This document shows positions 9,681 through 17,450 of a stretch of DNA of 64,000 bases, piece by piece. Origin of the DNA: a virus. Both the position numbers and the translations under genes were made by a program. The DNA is taken from positions 38,229 to 102,228 of the IMG/VR virus record IMGVR_UViG_3300002835_000070; one strand, written 5' to 3'. The notes below the pieces were generated by a model. It was not told the DNA's origin, searched no databases, and saw only the letters and a list, made by a program, of their open reading frames with translations. Each line of letters begins with the position of its first letter. The stretch's first letter is position 1.

Positions 9681-10301
9681 ATGGCTCTAATATACGAAAA
9701 TAAAGTTCCTGCTTCATACAGGATACCTTTTGTTAACAAGGTAAACGAAATTGCACCAAGAATAGGGGTTGACCCTAATTGGTTAATGGCAATTATGTAC
9801 TTTGAGAGCGCAGGTGGTTTTAGCCCGTCTATTACAAATTCATTAGGGTATGTAGGCTTAATTCAATTTGGAGCATCGGCAAGAAAAACTTTAGGTGTTA
9901 CAAAAGAGCAACTAAAGGCAATGACCGCAGTAGAGCAATTAGATTACGTTGAAAAATATTTTAATTTATATAAGGGTAAATACAAAACTTATATAGACAC
10001 ATATTTTGCAGTATTTTTTCCTTTAGCAATTGGAAAGCCCGATGATTGGGTAATTCAAGGCGGAGGTCTTACGGCAAAACAAATTTACGATGCGAACCCC
10101 GCTTTCCGAAATGTAAAAGACGGAAAATTGAGAGTTTGGGAAGTTAAAAAAACAATGTTAGAAAAACTGCCGAGCCAATGGCTACAAGACGGAAGTTTTA
10201 GTTTGGCAGTTAAAGCATACAAGAATTATATTGCAGTTGGTATATTATCAATATTGGCAGGATTAACATTATATTATTATGGTAGAAGCAGTACAAAATA
10301 G
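9681..10301 (+). CDS. Membrane-anchored lysozyme/transglycosylase-like protein
   Basis: This 206-residue protein begins directly after the preceding stop. PNWLMAIMYFESAGGF places a candidate catalytic Glu at residue 42, and GYVGLIQFG at about 57-64 matches the second motif of lysozyme-fold transglycosylases. A single C-terminal transmembrane helix lies at about residues 185-202. It appears to be a second peptidoglycan-cutting enzyme, held in a membrane, unlike the soluble one at 8204. I infer a virion-membrane enzyme acting on the wall at entry. Exact glycosidase subtype is uncertain. Confidence 0.75.
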   Translation: MALIYENKVPASYRIPFVNKVNEIAPRIGVDPNWLMAIMYFESAGGFSPSITNSLGYVGLIQFGASARKTLGVTKEQLKAMTAVEQLDYVEKYFNLYKGKYKTYIDTYFAVFFPLAIGKPDDWVIQGGGLTAKQIYDANPAFRNVKDGKLRVWEVKKTMLEKLPSQWLQDGSFSLAVKAYKNYIAVGILSILAGLTLYYYGRSSTK

Positions 10302-10473
10302 TCAGACGGGAACACCAAATGAAGAAATGGATAAGACGATAAAAAAAGACGTAAATGCTCAAATACATCAGCATTTATCTACAATTTTTGTTGTAGTAGG
10401 CATTATATCTTTTACATTGGGTGCAATTGTAAATTGGTACACAATTCAAAGAATTAAAGGCGGAAAAATATAA
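10279..10473 (+). CDS. Small single-TM protein (64 aa)
   Basis: It overlaps the end of the transglycosylase gene by 23 bp; a downstream ATG at 10327 is an alternative start. The N-terminal half is hydrophilic and one transmembrane helix lies at about residues 36-56. The stop overlaps the next ATG at 10473 (TAATG), so the three genes are probably translationally coupled. Function is unknown. Confidence 0.6.
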   Translation: MVEAVQNSQTGTPNEEMDKTIKKDVNAQIHQHLSTIFVVVGIISFTLGAIVNWYTIQRIKGGKI

Positions 10474-10901
10474 TGAAAATATTTGGACAAGTTTTAGATA
10501 CAAATGATGAACCAATGGCATTGGCGAATATTACTATTGTTACAGGCGTAAATGCTAATACTATGGGTACTCACGGTGATTTAGATGGTAATTTTGTTTT
10601 AGAAAGTCCTAATATTGAAAGCGATTCCCGATTTAAGGTTTCTTATGTAGGATATGTATCTCAATTTTTCAATACAAATGAATTACAAGGTAAAAAAGTA
10701 AAATTAAAAGACGATGTGGAAGAATTGCAAGAAGTTGTAATTACGGCAGGTTCAAAACCGTCTAATTCTTCTACTAAAACTAATGTAGTACAATCGAGTA
10801 AAAAAAAGTTTGTTCAGCACTTACAAGACCATAAATTCGTTTATGCGGGATTAGGAGGATTGGCAGGAATAATATTAATTGCGAGAGCATTTAAAAGATA
10901 A
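10473..10901 (+). CDS. Carboxypeptidase-regulatory-like (SusC N-terminal type) domain with C-terminal anchor
   Basis: Residues 3-95 read as the small beta-sandwich found at the N-terminus of Bacteroidetes SusC/RagA receptors: GQVLDTNDEPMALANITI, then DLDGNFVLE, then VSYVGYVSQ, closing with LQEVVITA, the usual hand-over to the TonB plug. Here no plug or barrel follows. A Ser/Thr linker leads instead to one transmembrane helix at about residues 120-138. It looks like a captured host domain on a viral anchor. It could mimic a receptor module or simply be a stable virion domain. Confidence 0.75.
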   Translation: MKIFGQVLDTNDEPMALANITIVTGVNANTMGTHGDLDGNFVLESPNIESDSRFKVSYVGYVSQFFNTNELQGKKVKLKDDVEELQEVVITAGSKPSNSSTKTNVVQSSKKKFVQHLQDHKFVYAGLGGLAGIILIARAFKR

Positions 10902-10912
10902 AAAATAAGATT

Positions 10913-11347
10913 ATGGCAAAATATAAATTGTTAATAGATATTGTAACGTATAATTATGGAGGCGGAAACCCACCAAAAGTAATTTCGGAAAAATTTGTAA
11001 TTCCAAAAGGAACAATTGTTGATATTACACCGCAACCGTATTCAGGAACAACTAATTTTTCTTATATTGTAGATACAAAATACGGAAAAACAAATCAAAA
11101 TAATTTTGATAACGGAAGTAAAGACGAACCATCAATCACGATTGAAAAAGTTTCTGAAAACACCCCCGTTACTTTAGATGCGAAAATAATTCCTAAAAAC
11201 GTATCTTCAAATCAATCTATGCAAAATATTAGTTCAGGTATCACAAATGTTGTTCCTGAAACATTTTTACAAAAACACAAAAACCATTTACTAATTGTTG
11301 GAGCATTAGTTATTGGATATTTCGCATATAAAAAAATAAATAATTAA
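10913..11347 (+). CDS. C-anchored membrane protein of the QKHKNHLL anchor family
   Basis: The 144-residue protein has a beta-rich N-terminal domain (about 1-85), a Ser/Asn-rich linker, and a C-terminal module FLQKHKNHLLIVGALVIGY followed by basic residues. The same anchor closes the proteins at 12086-12394 and 12401-13135, whose ectodomains differ. The His/Lys-rich lead-in to the helix is diagnostic of the family. It is probably exposed from the virion membrane; the ectodomain was not recognised. Confidence 0.75.
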   Translation: MAKYKLLIDIVTYNYGGGNPPKVISEKFVIPKGTIVDITPQPYSGTTNFSYIVDTKYGKTNQNNFDNGSKDEPSITIEKVSENTPVTLDAKIIPKNVSSNQSMQNISSGITNVVPETFLQKHKNHLLIVGALVIGYFAYKKINN

Positions 11348-11371
11348 ATAAATAAATAAAAATTAAAAGTT

Positions 11372-11809
11372 ATGGAAACTAAAAAAATATTATTGATAGG
11401 TGGTGGAGTAGTAGTTGCTTATTTACTTTACAAAGGATATACTGATAAAAAAGCAAAAGATTTAATTGCTTCTGACTTATTAGCAACAAAAACCGCAGAT
11501 TGCGAAGCTAAATTTTTAGAAAATGAAAAAACAGTTAGAAGAAGTGCAGGTTTTGATATGGTTGCTTATAAAACGCAATTTATGAAAGACTGTTTAAATG
11601 CTACACCTGAAACAGGCGGGGCAGAAATACCTCTTGGAACAGGTGGAATTAAAACACCACAAGAAAACCCAATTAAAGGCAATATAATGCCTTTAAAGAG
11701 CAATACAATGACTCTTGACGACAATATTATAAGAGGTCAATTAGAACAAGCAGAATTAAGTTTTGCAGGGACTAAAGGAAAATCTTTAGCGGGACAATAT
11801 TATAGATAA
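11372..11809 (+). CDS. N-anchored membrane protein with two-Cys helical motif
   Basis: A transmembrane helix (about residues 5-21) precedes a helical segment with DCEAKFLENEKTVRR and YKTQFMKDCL, giving two Cys about 31 residues apart. The same pattern (Cys, Arg/Gly turn, second helix ending D-C-L/M) is found in the proteins at 14066-14329 and 14341-14655. A disulfide-linked helical hairpin is likely. The rest (about 85-145) is Gly/Pro/Asn-rich and perhaps disordered. Function is unknown. Confidence 0.7.
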   Translation: METKKILLIGGGVVVAYLLYKGYTDKKAKDLIASDLLATKTADCEAKFLENEKTVRRSAGFDMVAYKTQFMKDCLNATPETGGAEIPLGTGGIKTPQENPIKGNIMPLKSNTMTLDDNIIRGQLEQAELSFAGTKGKSLAGQYYR

Positions 11810-11813
11810 AAAA

Positions 11814-12068
11814 ATGGAAAATAAAAATTTATTGCTAATTGGCGGTGGTCTGCTAATAGCTTATTTAGTTTTTAACAATTTAAAAGCAAATAAAAGAGCA
11901 AATGATTTAGAAACGATGGTTGCTTCTATGAATCAAGCAACACAGGAAAATAATATTCAATTAAGCAATGTAGGTCAATTAGCTTCTGAAGTTGTTGAAA
12001 CTCCTGCTCCTGAACAACCGCAACAAAGAGTTAGGCTGAATGAAATGCCTTTGTCAACTCGTTATTAA
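11814..12068 (+). CDS. N-anchored small membrane protein (84 aa)
   Basis: An N-terminal transmembrane helix (about residues 5-22) is followed by a Lys/Arg lead-in and a Gln/Glu/Pro-rich helical tail. It starts four bases after the preceding stop. No catalytic or metal-binding residues are evident. Position and topology make it a likely minor membrane component of the virion. Confidence 0.65.
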   Translation: MENKNLLLIGGGLLIAYLVFNNLKANKRANDLETMVASMNQATQENNIQLSNVGQLASEVVETPAPEQPQQRVRLNEMPLSTRY

Positions 12069-12085
12069 AAATTAATAAAAAAGTT

Positions 12086-12394
12086 ATGGCAAAATATACA
12101 TTTGTAAAAGATTATAGTTACACAGTTTACGGAATTGGAAGACAAGATAACACCATAAAAAAAGGACAATCATTTGACGGTATTGAAACGGCAAACGGAA
12201 TTGTTATTTCTCCAAATGGAAGTGACTTATCTAACTATCAAAAAGAGGTTTTGTATCCTGATATGCCATCGTCATACTTGGAAGTACCTAAAGAGTATTT
12301 AACTCAATCGTTCTTTCAGCAACACAAAAACCATTTACTAATTTTAGGAGGATTGGTATTAGGATATTTAGCATTTAAAAAATTTAATAAATAA
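12086..12394 (+). CDS. C-anchored membrane protein of the QKHKNHLL anchor family
   Basis: The 102-residue protein has a small beta domain (YTFVKDYSYTVYGIG, then KKGQSFDGIE) resembling SH3-like folds, followed by the QQHKNHLLILGGLVLGYLA anchor. The last 76 bases, 12321-12396, are identical to 13062-13137 at the end of the next gene, so the anchor was recently copied. The same YIFKEDY...KGDVFEG fold logic recurs in the next gene's C-terminal domain. Confidence 0.75.
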   Translation: MAKYTFVKDYSYTVYGIGRQDNTIKKGQSFDGIETANGIVISPNGSDLSNYQKEVLYPDMPSSYLEVPKEYLTQSFFQQHKNHLLILGGLVLGYLAFKKFNK

Positions 12395-12396
12395 AA
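12321..12396 (+). repeat. 76-bp exact direct repeat encoding a C-terminal membrane anchor (copy 1)
   Basis: These bases are identical to 13062-13137. Each copy encodes the HKNHLLILGGLVLGYLAFKK anchor plus the stop codon at the end of two adjacent genes with different ectodomains. Identity at synonymous positions points to recent duplication or gene conversion rather than protein-level convergence. Confidence 0.9.
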
Positions 12397-12400
12397 AGTT

Positions 12401-13135
12401 ATGAATATTGCAAAACTATCATTAAGTACAAGAATGGCGATAAGTAATAATTTCGGATTTCCAAAAGGGGAAAACGGAAATATTGGTGCTTTTGTTAAGG
12501 TAAGTAAAAATATAGACAAAGAATTAAAAGATTTAGGGGCTTCTATTCAAGGTTTAATGCAGGGTCAAACAACAGGAGAACTTTTTACAATTCGATTCCC
12601 GATTAATTCACTTGATAAAATATCAGAAATTGACGGTCTTATTTATCTTGATATTGGAGAAAAAGCAAATATGAATATTGACAGTCCTAAAAAACAAGCA
12701 AATTATAATTTATTAAATGAGCAATATCAAGATGCAATAAATCAGCAAAAGGCTTTAAATAATAAAAGTAATTCAGTTTCAAAATATATTTTTAAAGAAG
12801 ATTACGAGGCTATTGGAACAAATATAATTGACAATAATCTAACAGACCAACGCTCACAAAAATTAAAACATCAATTTAAAAAAGGAGATGTTTTTGAGGG
12901 AAATAAAATAGCAATTGGTGGTGGAGCAGACCCTAATTTTGTTCAATATGGTATAGAAATAATCACTCCGAATAATTATTTAGAAGACGGAAGATTCGTG
13001 ATGTATAATGGAGTATTTCAAGTTCCTGAAATAGTAGTGAGCGAACAAACATTTTTACAAAAACACAAAAACCATTTACTAATTTTAGGAGGATTGGTAT
13101 TAGGATATTTAGCATTTAAAAAATTTAATAAATAA
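12401..13135 (+). CDS. C-anchored membrane protein, two ectodomains plus shared anchor
   Basis: The 244-residue protein has an N-terminal region (about 1-120) with no recognised match, then a domain (about 128-210) opening KYIFKEDYEAIG and containing KKGDVFEGNKIAIGGG, which resembles the ectodomain of the preceding 102-residue protein. It ends with the same anchor, carried on an exact 76-bp repeat (13062-13137). It thus looks like a fusion of a new N-terminal domain to a copy of the neighbouring gene. A virion surface or intermembrane role is inferred. Confidence 0.75.
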   Translation: MNIAKLSLSTRMAISNNFGFPKGENGNIGAFVKVSKNIDKELKDLGASIQGLMQGQTTGELFTIRFPINSLDKISEIDGLIYLDIGEKANMNIDSPKKQANYNLLNEQYQDAINQQKALNNKSNSVSKYIFKEDYEAIGTNIIDNNLTDQRSQKLKHQFKKGDVFEGNKIAIGGGADPNFVQYGIEIITPNNYLEDGRFVMYNGVFQVPEIVVSEQTFLQKHKNHLLILGGLVLGYLAFKKFNK

Positions 13136-13137
13136 AA
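13062..13137 (+). repeat. 76-bp exact direct repeat encoding a C-terminal membrane anchor (copy 2)
   Basis: This copy is identical to 12321-12396, offset by 741 bp in direct orientation. Recombination between the copies would delete the 12401-13135 ectodomain while keeping an intact anchor. Confidence 0.9.
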
Positions 13138-13140
13138 GTT

Positions 13141-13461
13141 ATGGAAACAGAAGTATCAGTAGCCCCCGTAGCACCTGTACAAACAGTAGCACCTATTCAA
13201 ACGTTAGCGCCATCGTCAGGTGGTGGCGATGACGTATTTGAAAATATGAGTTCACAAAAGCCAATGGATTTAAAAAGTTTACTTATATTTGGTCTTTTAA
13301 TCGCATTTTCAATATACGGAATAACGTATTACAGAAAAGCGATTTCTAAATTGAACGAGGATAAGAAGCCAAACGATGACTTTTTGAATTTAGTAGATGA
13401 CGTAGAAGAAGTAAAATACAATGTTAAAAAAGCATTGGGTCAGAAATATTCAACGACTTAA
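13141..13461 (+). CDS. Single-TM protein with Val/Ala/Pro-rich N-terminus
   Basis: The first 25 residues repeat a Val-Ala-Pro pattern (VAPVAPVQTVAPIQTLAP). One transmembrane helix follows at about residues 44-62, then an acidic helical C-terminal segment. The topology differs from most neighbours because the anchor is central. Function is unknown. Confidence 0.7.
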   Translation: METEVSVAPVAPVQTVAPIQTLAPSSGGGDDVFENMSSQKPMDLKSLLIFGLLIAFSIYGITYYRKAISKLNEDKKPNDDFLNLVDDVEEVKYNVKKALGQKYSTT

Positions 13462-13470
13462 TAATAGTTT

Positions 13471-13674
13471 ATGTCAGCAGTAGCAAAAAACGATAATTCA
13501 GCAGTTTTATTAGTAATACCTTTAGGTTTTGCTATTTACTCATATACTCAAAAGTACAGTTTTGGAAAAGGTGCTTTAGTAACTGTTTTAGGAACTTTAG
13601 CAGTAGGCGTTGCGGTTGGGATTTATTCCGTAGCTTCGTTAACTTCTAAATTAGTTGATAAAAGTTATAATTAA
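13471..13674 (+). CDS. Two-TM protein (67 aa), QKYSxxKG family
   Basis: Two hydrophobic helices (about residues 10-26 and 33-55) flank SYTQKYSFGKG. The same arrangement (IPLG, YSYYQKYS, then KG before a second helix) occurs at the C-terminus of the protein at 31867-32244, so the two are paralogues. A polar QKYS hairpin between helices suggests a membrane-inserted pair. A holin-like role is possible but unsupported. Confidence 0.7.
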   Translation: MSAVAKNDNSAVLLVIPLGFAIYSYTQKYSFGKGALVTVLGTLAVGVAVGIYSVASLTSKLVDKSYN

Positions 13675-13708
13675 AAAAGATTAAGCCAAGTATAACAACA
13701 AAAAAACA

Positions 13709-13891
13709 ATGGAAAAGAGTAAAGGTTTAGGCGATACCATTGAAAAAATTACTAAATTTACAGGAATTAAAGCCGTTGTAGATGCAGTAGTTGAAGACTG
13801 TGGTTGCGAAGCAAGAAAAGATTGGTTAAATGGCATAGTGCCTTATGACGGAAAAAACGTTCAAAGAATATTAAAGTTTTTTAAAAAATAA
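13709..13891 (+). CDS. Small soluble protein with Cys-Gly-Cys motif (60 aa)
   Basis: The protein reads KGLGDTIEKITKFTGIKAVV, then EDCGCEARKDWLN. The amphipathic helix followed by a CGC turn and a Lys/Trp helix looks like a small metal- or peptide-binding module that I associate with Bacteroidetes phages. No membrane segment is present. Function is unknown. Confidence 0.7.
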   Translation: MEKSKGLGDTIEKITKFTGIKAVVDAVVEDCGCEARKDWLNGIVPYDGKNVQRILKFFKK

Positions 13892-13925
13892 AAATCAATT
13901 ATAAATTAAATAAAAAAAAGAAATT

Positions 13926-14063
13926 ATGGCAAAAGCGGTAAACGGGTATTTCAAAGCAATGTTGGAAGCCAAAAAGAGTAATTCAGCATCTTTCGAGTAC
14001 AATGGTAAAACTTATGTAGCTTCAAAGACAAAAACAGGTTTAACTGTTTATAAAGCAAAATAA
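13926..14063 (+). CDS. Small basic protein (45 aa)
   Basis: This short ORF has the genome's usual start context (AAATTATGG) and begins MAKAVNGYFKAMLEAKKS; FEYNGKTYVASKTKTGL follows. Lys-rich ends around a small beta segment are compatible with DNA or capsid-interior binding. It sits two bases before the next gene. The name is descriptive only. Confidence 0.65.
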   Translation: MAKAVNGYFKAMLEAKKSNSASFEYNGKTYVASKTKTGLTVYKAK

Positions 14064-14065
14064 TC

Positions 14066-14329
14066 GTGAATACGAGAGATTTTCTTTTAGTAGGCACGGG
14101 TTTAGTTGTCGGGTTCTTTGTAAAAAGAACTTTAGACAACAGAAATGCACTTGCTTTGGCGGATAGAGTTGATTCGCTTCCTGATGATACAAACTATGTA
14201 TTTTCTCAAAAGTACAAAGATTGTGAGGCAATTGTAAGTCAAGATATGGCTCAATCAAGATACGCAGGAAATGTTGATTTAGTTGCTATGAAAAAATCTT
14301 TAATTGACGACTGTATGAAAGCAGTATAA
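14066..14329 (+). CDS. N-anchored two-Cys membrane protein, GTG start (87 aa)
   Basis: I take GTG at 14066 as the start because the next product begins with the same residues, MNTRD, two bases after the upstream stop fits the local spacing, and no ATG is available before the membrane helix. The transmembrane helix (about residues 6-22) precedes a helical hairpin with KYKDCEAIV and KKSLIDDCM. It is a paralogue of the proteins at 11372 and 14341. Confidence 0.7.
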   Translation: MNTRDFLLVGTGLVVGFFVKRTLDNRNALALADRVDSLPDDTNYVFSQKYKDCEAIVSQDMAQSRYAGNVDLVAMKKSLIDDCMKAV

Positions 14330-14340
14330 AAATAAAAATT

Positions 14341-14655
14341 ATGAACACGAGAGATATAGTTTTATTTGGTGTAGGGGCATTTGCAGGATACCTATTGGTA
14401 GGCTATTTGAATAAAAACAAAGTAGCTTCAGGAGCAACCGATACAATGGGTTTACCTGATACCTCTTCTCAAACAGTACCGCCTGAAACAATAGGTTCTA
14501 CTGATTCAAATGGCGGAGAAACATTAGTTGACCCAAGATTGACTTTATGCGAGGAAAATTGGGGTAAATTTTCATCTACACAAAGATTTGGTTCAGCAGA
14601 ACAAGCACAATCAGTACACGATAATTTTATTACAAGTTGTTTAGCTAAAGGATAA
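14341..14655 (+). CDS. N-anchored two-Cys membrane protein (104 aa)
   Basis: It begins MNTRDIVLFGVGAFAGYLL, in tandem with its paralogue at 14066, and differs by a Ser/Thr/Gly/Pro linker of about 40 residues before the Cys hairpin (RLTLCEENWGKF ... FITSCLAKG). The linker probably moves the hairpin away from the membrane. It shows duplication followed by linker expansion. Function is unknown. Confidence 0.7.
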   Translation: MNTRDIVLFGVGAFAGYLLVGYLNKNKVASGATDTMGLPDTSSQTVPPETIGSTDSNGGETLVDPRLTLCEENWGKFSSTQRFGSAEQAQSVHDNFITSCLAKG

Positions 14656-14667
14656 TAAATTGTAACT

Positions 14668-15315
14668 ATGGAATTTAACGATTTAACATACGGAAATCCA
14701 ACTGTTGAGGATTTAGTTTACATTCAGGGAAATGGATTGACAGACGACCTTTTTGAAACATTAAAGTCCAAGTTGTCATATCCAAAAAATGATTCTGAAT
14801 TAGTTAAGGACGAACTTAACGAAATTGTAGATGCTTTGGCAACAATGGCTCAACCTGAAAATCAAAACTATTTAAAAAGATACAAGTCTTACGATAGGAA
14901 TTTAATTCAGTCGCTTTCAGCAATATTTAAACAAAGAAATATTGATGTTGAACAATTGTGTAAAGACGTAGTTATGGATATGCAAAATTTGATTTATAAA
15001 TTAAAATTTTACTATCAAAGACCACGACCAAAGCAAATTGCGCAATATTACAAGTTGAAATTATTTCCATACAAAAGTTTTTCAGCACACACGCCATCGT
15101 TCCCTTGCGGACATTGCGTACAAGCAATTGTAATGCTTAACGTAATAGGAAATAAAAACCCTACTGAATATCCGTTCTGTAAAGAACTAATTGAAGATAT
15201 TGCATACAGTAGAGTATATTTAGGACATCATTTTCCAAGCGATAATGACGGAGCAAGAGAAATTGGTAAAGCGATTTTAAAACACCCTGAATTTGCGAAA
15301 AAATACGGCATATAA
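14668..15315 (+). CDS. PAP2-family phosphatase
   Basis: All three motifs of the phosphatidic acid phosphatase type 2 / vanadium haloperoxidase superfamily are present: K-x6-RP (K111, R118-P119), the Ser-Gly-His motif as SFPCGH with His149, and SR-x5-H-x3-D (S181-R182, H188, D192). His149 would be the acid and His188 the nucleophile. The 215-residue protein shows no obvious transmembrane helix, so it resembles soluble acid phosphatases. A lipid, undecaprenyl-phosphate or nucleotide substrate is possible. In a run of membrane-protein genes a phospholipid role is attractive but unproven. Confidence 0.8.
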   Translation: MEFNDLTYGNPTVEDLVYIQGNGLTDDLFETLKSKLSYPKNDSELVKDELNEIVDALATMAQPENQNYLKRYKSYDRNLIQSLSAIFKQRNIDVEQLCKDVVMDMQNLIYKLKFYYQRPRPKQIAQYYKLKLFPYKSFSAHTPSFPCGHCVQAIVMLNVIGNKNPTEYPFCKELIEDIAYSRVYLGHHFPSDNDGAREIGKAILKHPEFAKKYGI

Positions 15316-15363
15316 ATTTATTTGTACGCCTTAATAAAAACCAAGACTAAACTAACAACAATT

Positions 15364-15750
15364 ATGAAACACGAGGAATATGAACTACAAAAATCAGTAG
15401 CCCGTTATTTATCTTACCAATATCCAGATGTTGAATATATGTCGGATACTATTGCCTCTGTAAAACTTACCGAAAGACAGGCAGGGCGAAACAAACTTGT
15501 TCAAAAGAACAATTTTAAATGTCCTGATATTTTGATATTTGAGCCACGCAATAACTTTTGTGGCTTGTTTATAGAACTTAAAATTGAAACCCCTTTCAAG
15601 AAAGACGGTACAATTAAGGCTTCTCAAAAAGACCATTTGAAACTACAACACGAATGTTTACTTAAACTAACCTCAAAAGGTTATAAGGCGGTATTTTCTT
15701 GGAATTTTGATATGACAAAGCAAATTATTGACGAATACTTAAATCAATAG
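15364..15750 (+). CDS. VRR-NUC family nuclease
   Basis: I chose the ATG at 15364, which has an upstream ATT context, over a TTG at 15322. The 128-residue protein reads as a stand-alone VRR-NUC domain of the PD-(D/E)xK superfamily: CPDILIF (Asp55), IELKIE (Glu71 and Lys73), a Gln/Leu helix (about 88-100) and a KGYKAVFSW strand. Such domains cut structured DNA in phages and Fan1-like enzymes. A resolvase- or packaging-linked role fits the packaging ATPase 1.7 kb downstream. It precedes the next gene by two bases. Confidence 0.8.
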   Translation: MKHEEYELQKSVARYLSYQYPDVEYMSDTIASVKLTERQAGRNKLVQKNNFKCPDILIFEPRNNFCGLFIELKIETPFKKDGTIKASQKDHLKLQHECLLKLTSKGYKAVFSWNFDMTKQIIDEYLNQ

Positions 15751-15752
15751 CT

Positions 15753-16184
15753 ATGACTCAAGAAACTAACGATGTATCAAAGGTATTAAAGGAGTTGGAT
15801 AAAACCATTCAGGTAATAGGAACAGAAAAGCTAATTGAGATTCTAAAATACTCACGGCTTAATATGGCAAACATAAACGAGGAACAAATTAACAGGTCTT
15901 TAGAAATAATTAAAGTTGTTTGTGATGAATTTAATATTTCATTAGTTGAGTTCTTCGACAGAAAGCGTAAAACCAATAGAAGAACTGCAATAGGCATTTG
16001 CGCCTATCTAATTCAAAAAGAATTAAATCTTGACAATTCAAACATATCATACATTTTGAAAAAACCTGACGAAGTAATATCTTTGTACAAACAAGAAATA
16101 ATCAGATTGAACTCAAACCATCCTCAAGACATACAGGTATTGGAAAAAATAAAAATAATAAGTGAAACTATAAAATTACAATAA
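15753..16184 (+). CDS. Possible DnaA domain-IV-like DNA-binding protein
   Basis: The 143-residue helical protein contains SLVEFFDRKRKTNRRTAIGI, then a helix with LIQKELNL and ISYILKKPDE. This resembles the DnaA C-terminal helix-turn-helix layout, in which a basic RxxR helix precedes a helix with a Leu/Asn turn. Similar small proteins occur beside nuclease genes in Bacteroidetes phages, as far as I recall. DNA binding is likely from the basic segment; the DnaA relationship is tentative. Confidence 0.45.
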   Translation: MTQETNDVSKVLKELDKTIQVIGTEKLIEILKYSRLNMANINEEQINRSLEIIKVVCDEFNISLVEFFDRKRKTNRRTAIGICAYLIQKELNLDNSNISYILKKPDEVISLYKQEIIRLNSNHPQDIQVLEKIKIISETIKLQ

Positions 16185-16187
16185 AAA

Positions 16188-17330
16188 ATGAGCAACCAAG
16201 AAAAACAAATAGAAGAAGTTTATGCAGAAGTAGTGCAAACAATTGATGATGATTTCTCTCCGTTAGATGCCCCCGTAAAACAGAGGGCATATACACAACA
16301 CAAATTAGACGACAGTCAAGTAATGCAGGATTTGGAAGAACCAAGTTTTGAAAGACCAAGTTTTGCAGACCTTGATGGAAGTGCCGAAGAGGAATCATCA
16401 GAACCTGAAAGACCTTTTAACCCGTCTTATAATGAATTAGACGGTAAAGAAAAGACAATGGGGGCTGAAATGATGGCTGAAATGACTTTGGACATTTACG
16501 AAAAGGGTTGTTTCTATATGGGTAAAATACCCGAAATCAGTGAGCAAAAATTAGATAAGTTAATTGCAGAGGGGGAAATAGACCCGTCAATCCAACTTCA
16601 AACAGAAGCGGGTTCAATGCCTATTAAAGATTTTGCAGTAGAGTTCAACGACAGTATTAAAGATGCTTTTGCGGTAACTGACGAATTTAAAGAAAAAGTA
16701 AAACCACCATTAATCCGTGTTTTCAAAAAACGTGGAATTGGAATGACCGATGAGCAATTATTGGCTTACTACTTTATTTCAGATTTAGGAGCAAAAGGCG
16801 CACAAGCGTTTATGTTGCGTAAAACGGCTAATAGCATTTTGGATTCTTTGAGAGAAAACACTTTGGCAATTAGAGAAAATCAATTAAGAACAGAAAGACC
16901 AACTCCTCCACCTGCGCCACAACAATCGTATCAGGAAAGAACTGATTGGGATACTTCGTCAAAACCGAGAAACGTAAATACTACCGATTCCGAACCAATA
17001 GATAGAGAGGACTTTGACTATTCCGAAAACATAGCAGAAGTTATACAAAAACCTGTTAAGAAAGAAAAACTTGAAAAACCTGTAAGAAGAAAGCCTCAAA
17101 CTAATTTAGAAGAGCAATTAGCTTATTTTGAGCCTGAAGAACAAGAAGTTTTTAGTAACTTAAAAGATAAAGACGGTTTTACAGATAGATTTCAAGACGT
17201 AGCAGGTATGCCTCAATATGGCGACCCTGTAATGATGTCAGAATTAGAGAAGTTGAGTAAGAAAGACCCAACTAAACCTGTTAGAAAAGTAAGAACAACT
17301 GCTTTAAGAAAACCAAGAAATAAAAAATAA
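16188..17330 (+). CDS. Acidic/basic segmented protein upstream of the packaging ATPase
   Basis: The 380-residue protein has an acidic, Pro-rich N-terminal region (1-85), a predicted helical globular core (about 90-230, containing EMMAEMTLDIYEKG and GIGMTDEQLLAYYF), a Pro/Gln-rich linker, and a Lys/Arg-rich C-terminus ending RKPRNKK. No membrane helix or enzyme motif is evident. Its basic tail and place before the ATPase suggest a DNA- or capsid-contact protein; this is inference. Confidence 0.7.
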   Translation: MSNQEKQIEEVYAEVVQTIDDDFSPLDAPVKQRAYTQHKLDDSQVMQDLEEPSFERPSFADLDGSAEEESSEPERPFNPSYNELDGKEKTMGAEMMAEMTLDIYEKGCFYMGKIPEISEQKLDKLIAEGEIDPSIQLQTEAGSMPIKDFAVEFNDSIKDAFAVTDEFKEKVKPPLIRVFKKRGIGMTDEQLLAYYFISDLGAKGAQAFMLRKTANSILDSLRENTLAIRENQLRTERPTPPPAPQQSYQERTDWDTSSKPRNVNTTDSEPIDREDFDYSENIAEVIQKPVKKEKLEKPVRRKPQTNLEEQLAYFEPEEQEVFSNLKDKDGFTDRFQDVAGMPQYGDPVMMSELEKLSKKDPTKPVRKVRTTALRKPRNKK

Positions 17331-17332
17331 TT

Positions 17333-17449
17333 ATGGCAAGTAATATAGCGAATAATAAAAACAACAATAACAATCCTATATGGGTTGTTATGTTGTTATT
17401 CGTAATTTGGCTTATATTAATTTTTTTAAGACTTAAACAAACTTTATAA
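17333..17449 (+). CDS. Tiny single-TM protein, Asn-rich N-terminus (38 aa)
   Basis: The ATG lies two bases after the preceding stop with TTATGG context. Eight of the first fifteen residues are Asn (NKNNNNN), then comes a hydrophobic helix (about 17-33) and a short LKQTL tail. The stop TAA precedes the ATPase start by one base. Its conserved spacing between two real genes supports expression. Confidence 0.6.
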   Translation: MASNIANNKNNNNNPIWVVMLLFVIWLILIFLRLKQTL

Positions 17450-17450
17450 T

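Noticed and set aside
15322-15363. TTG start for the VRR-NUC gene
   Set aside because: The ATG at 15364 has a better context and gives the usual N-terminal helix of the nuclease; the extension adds only basic residues.
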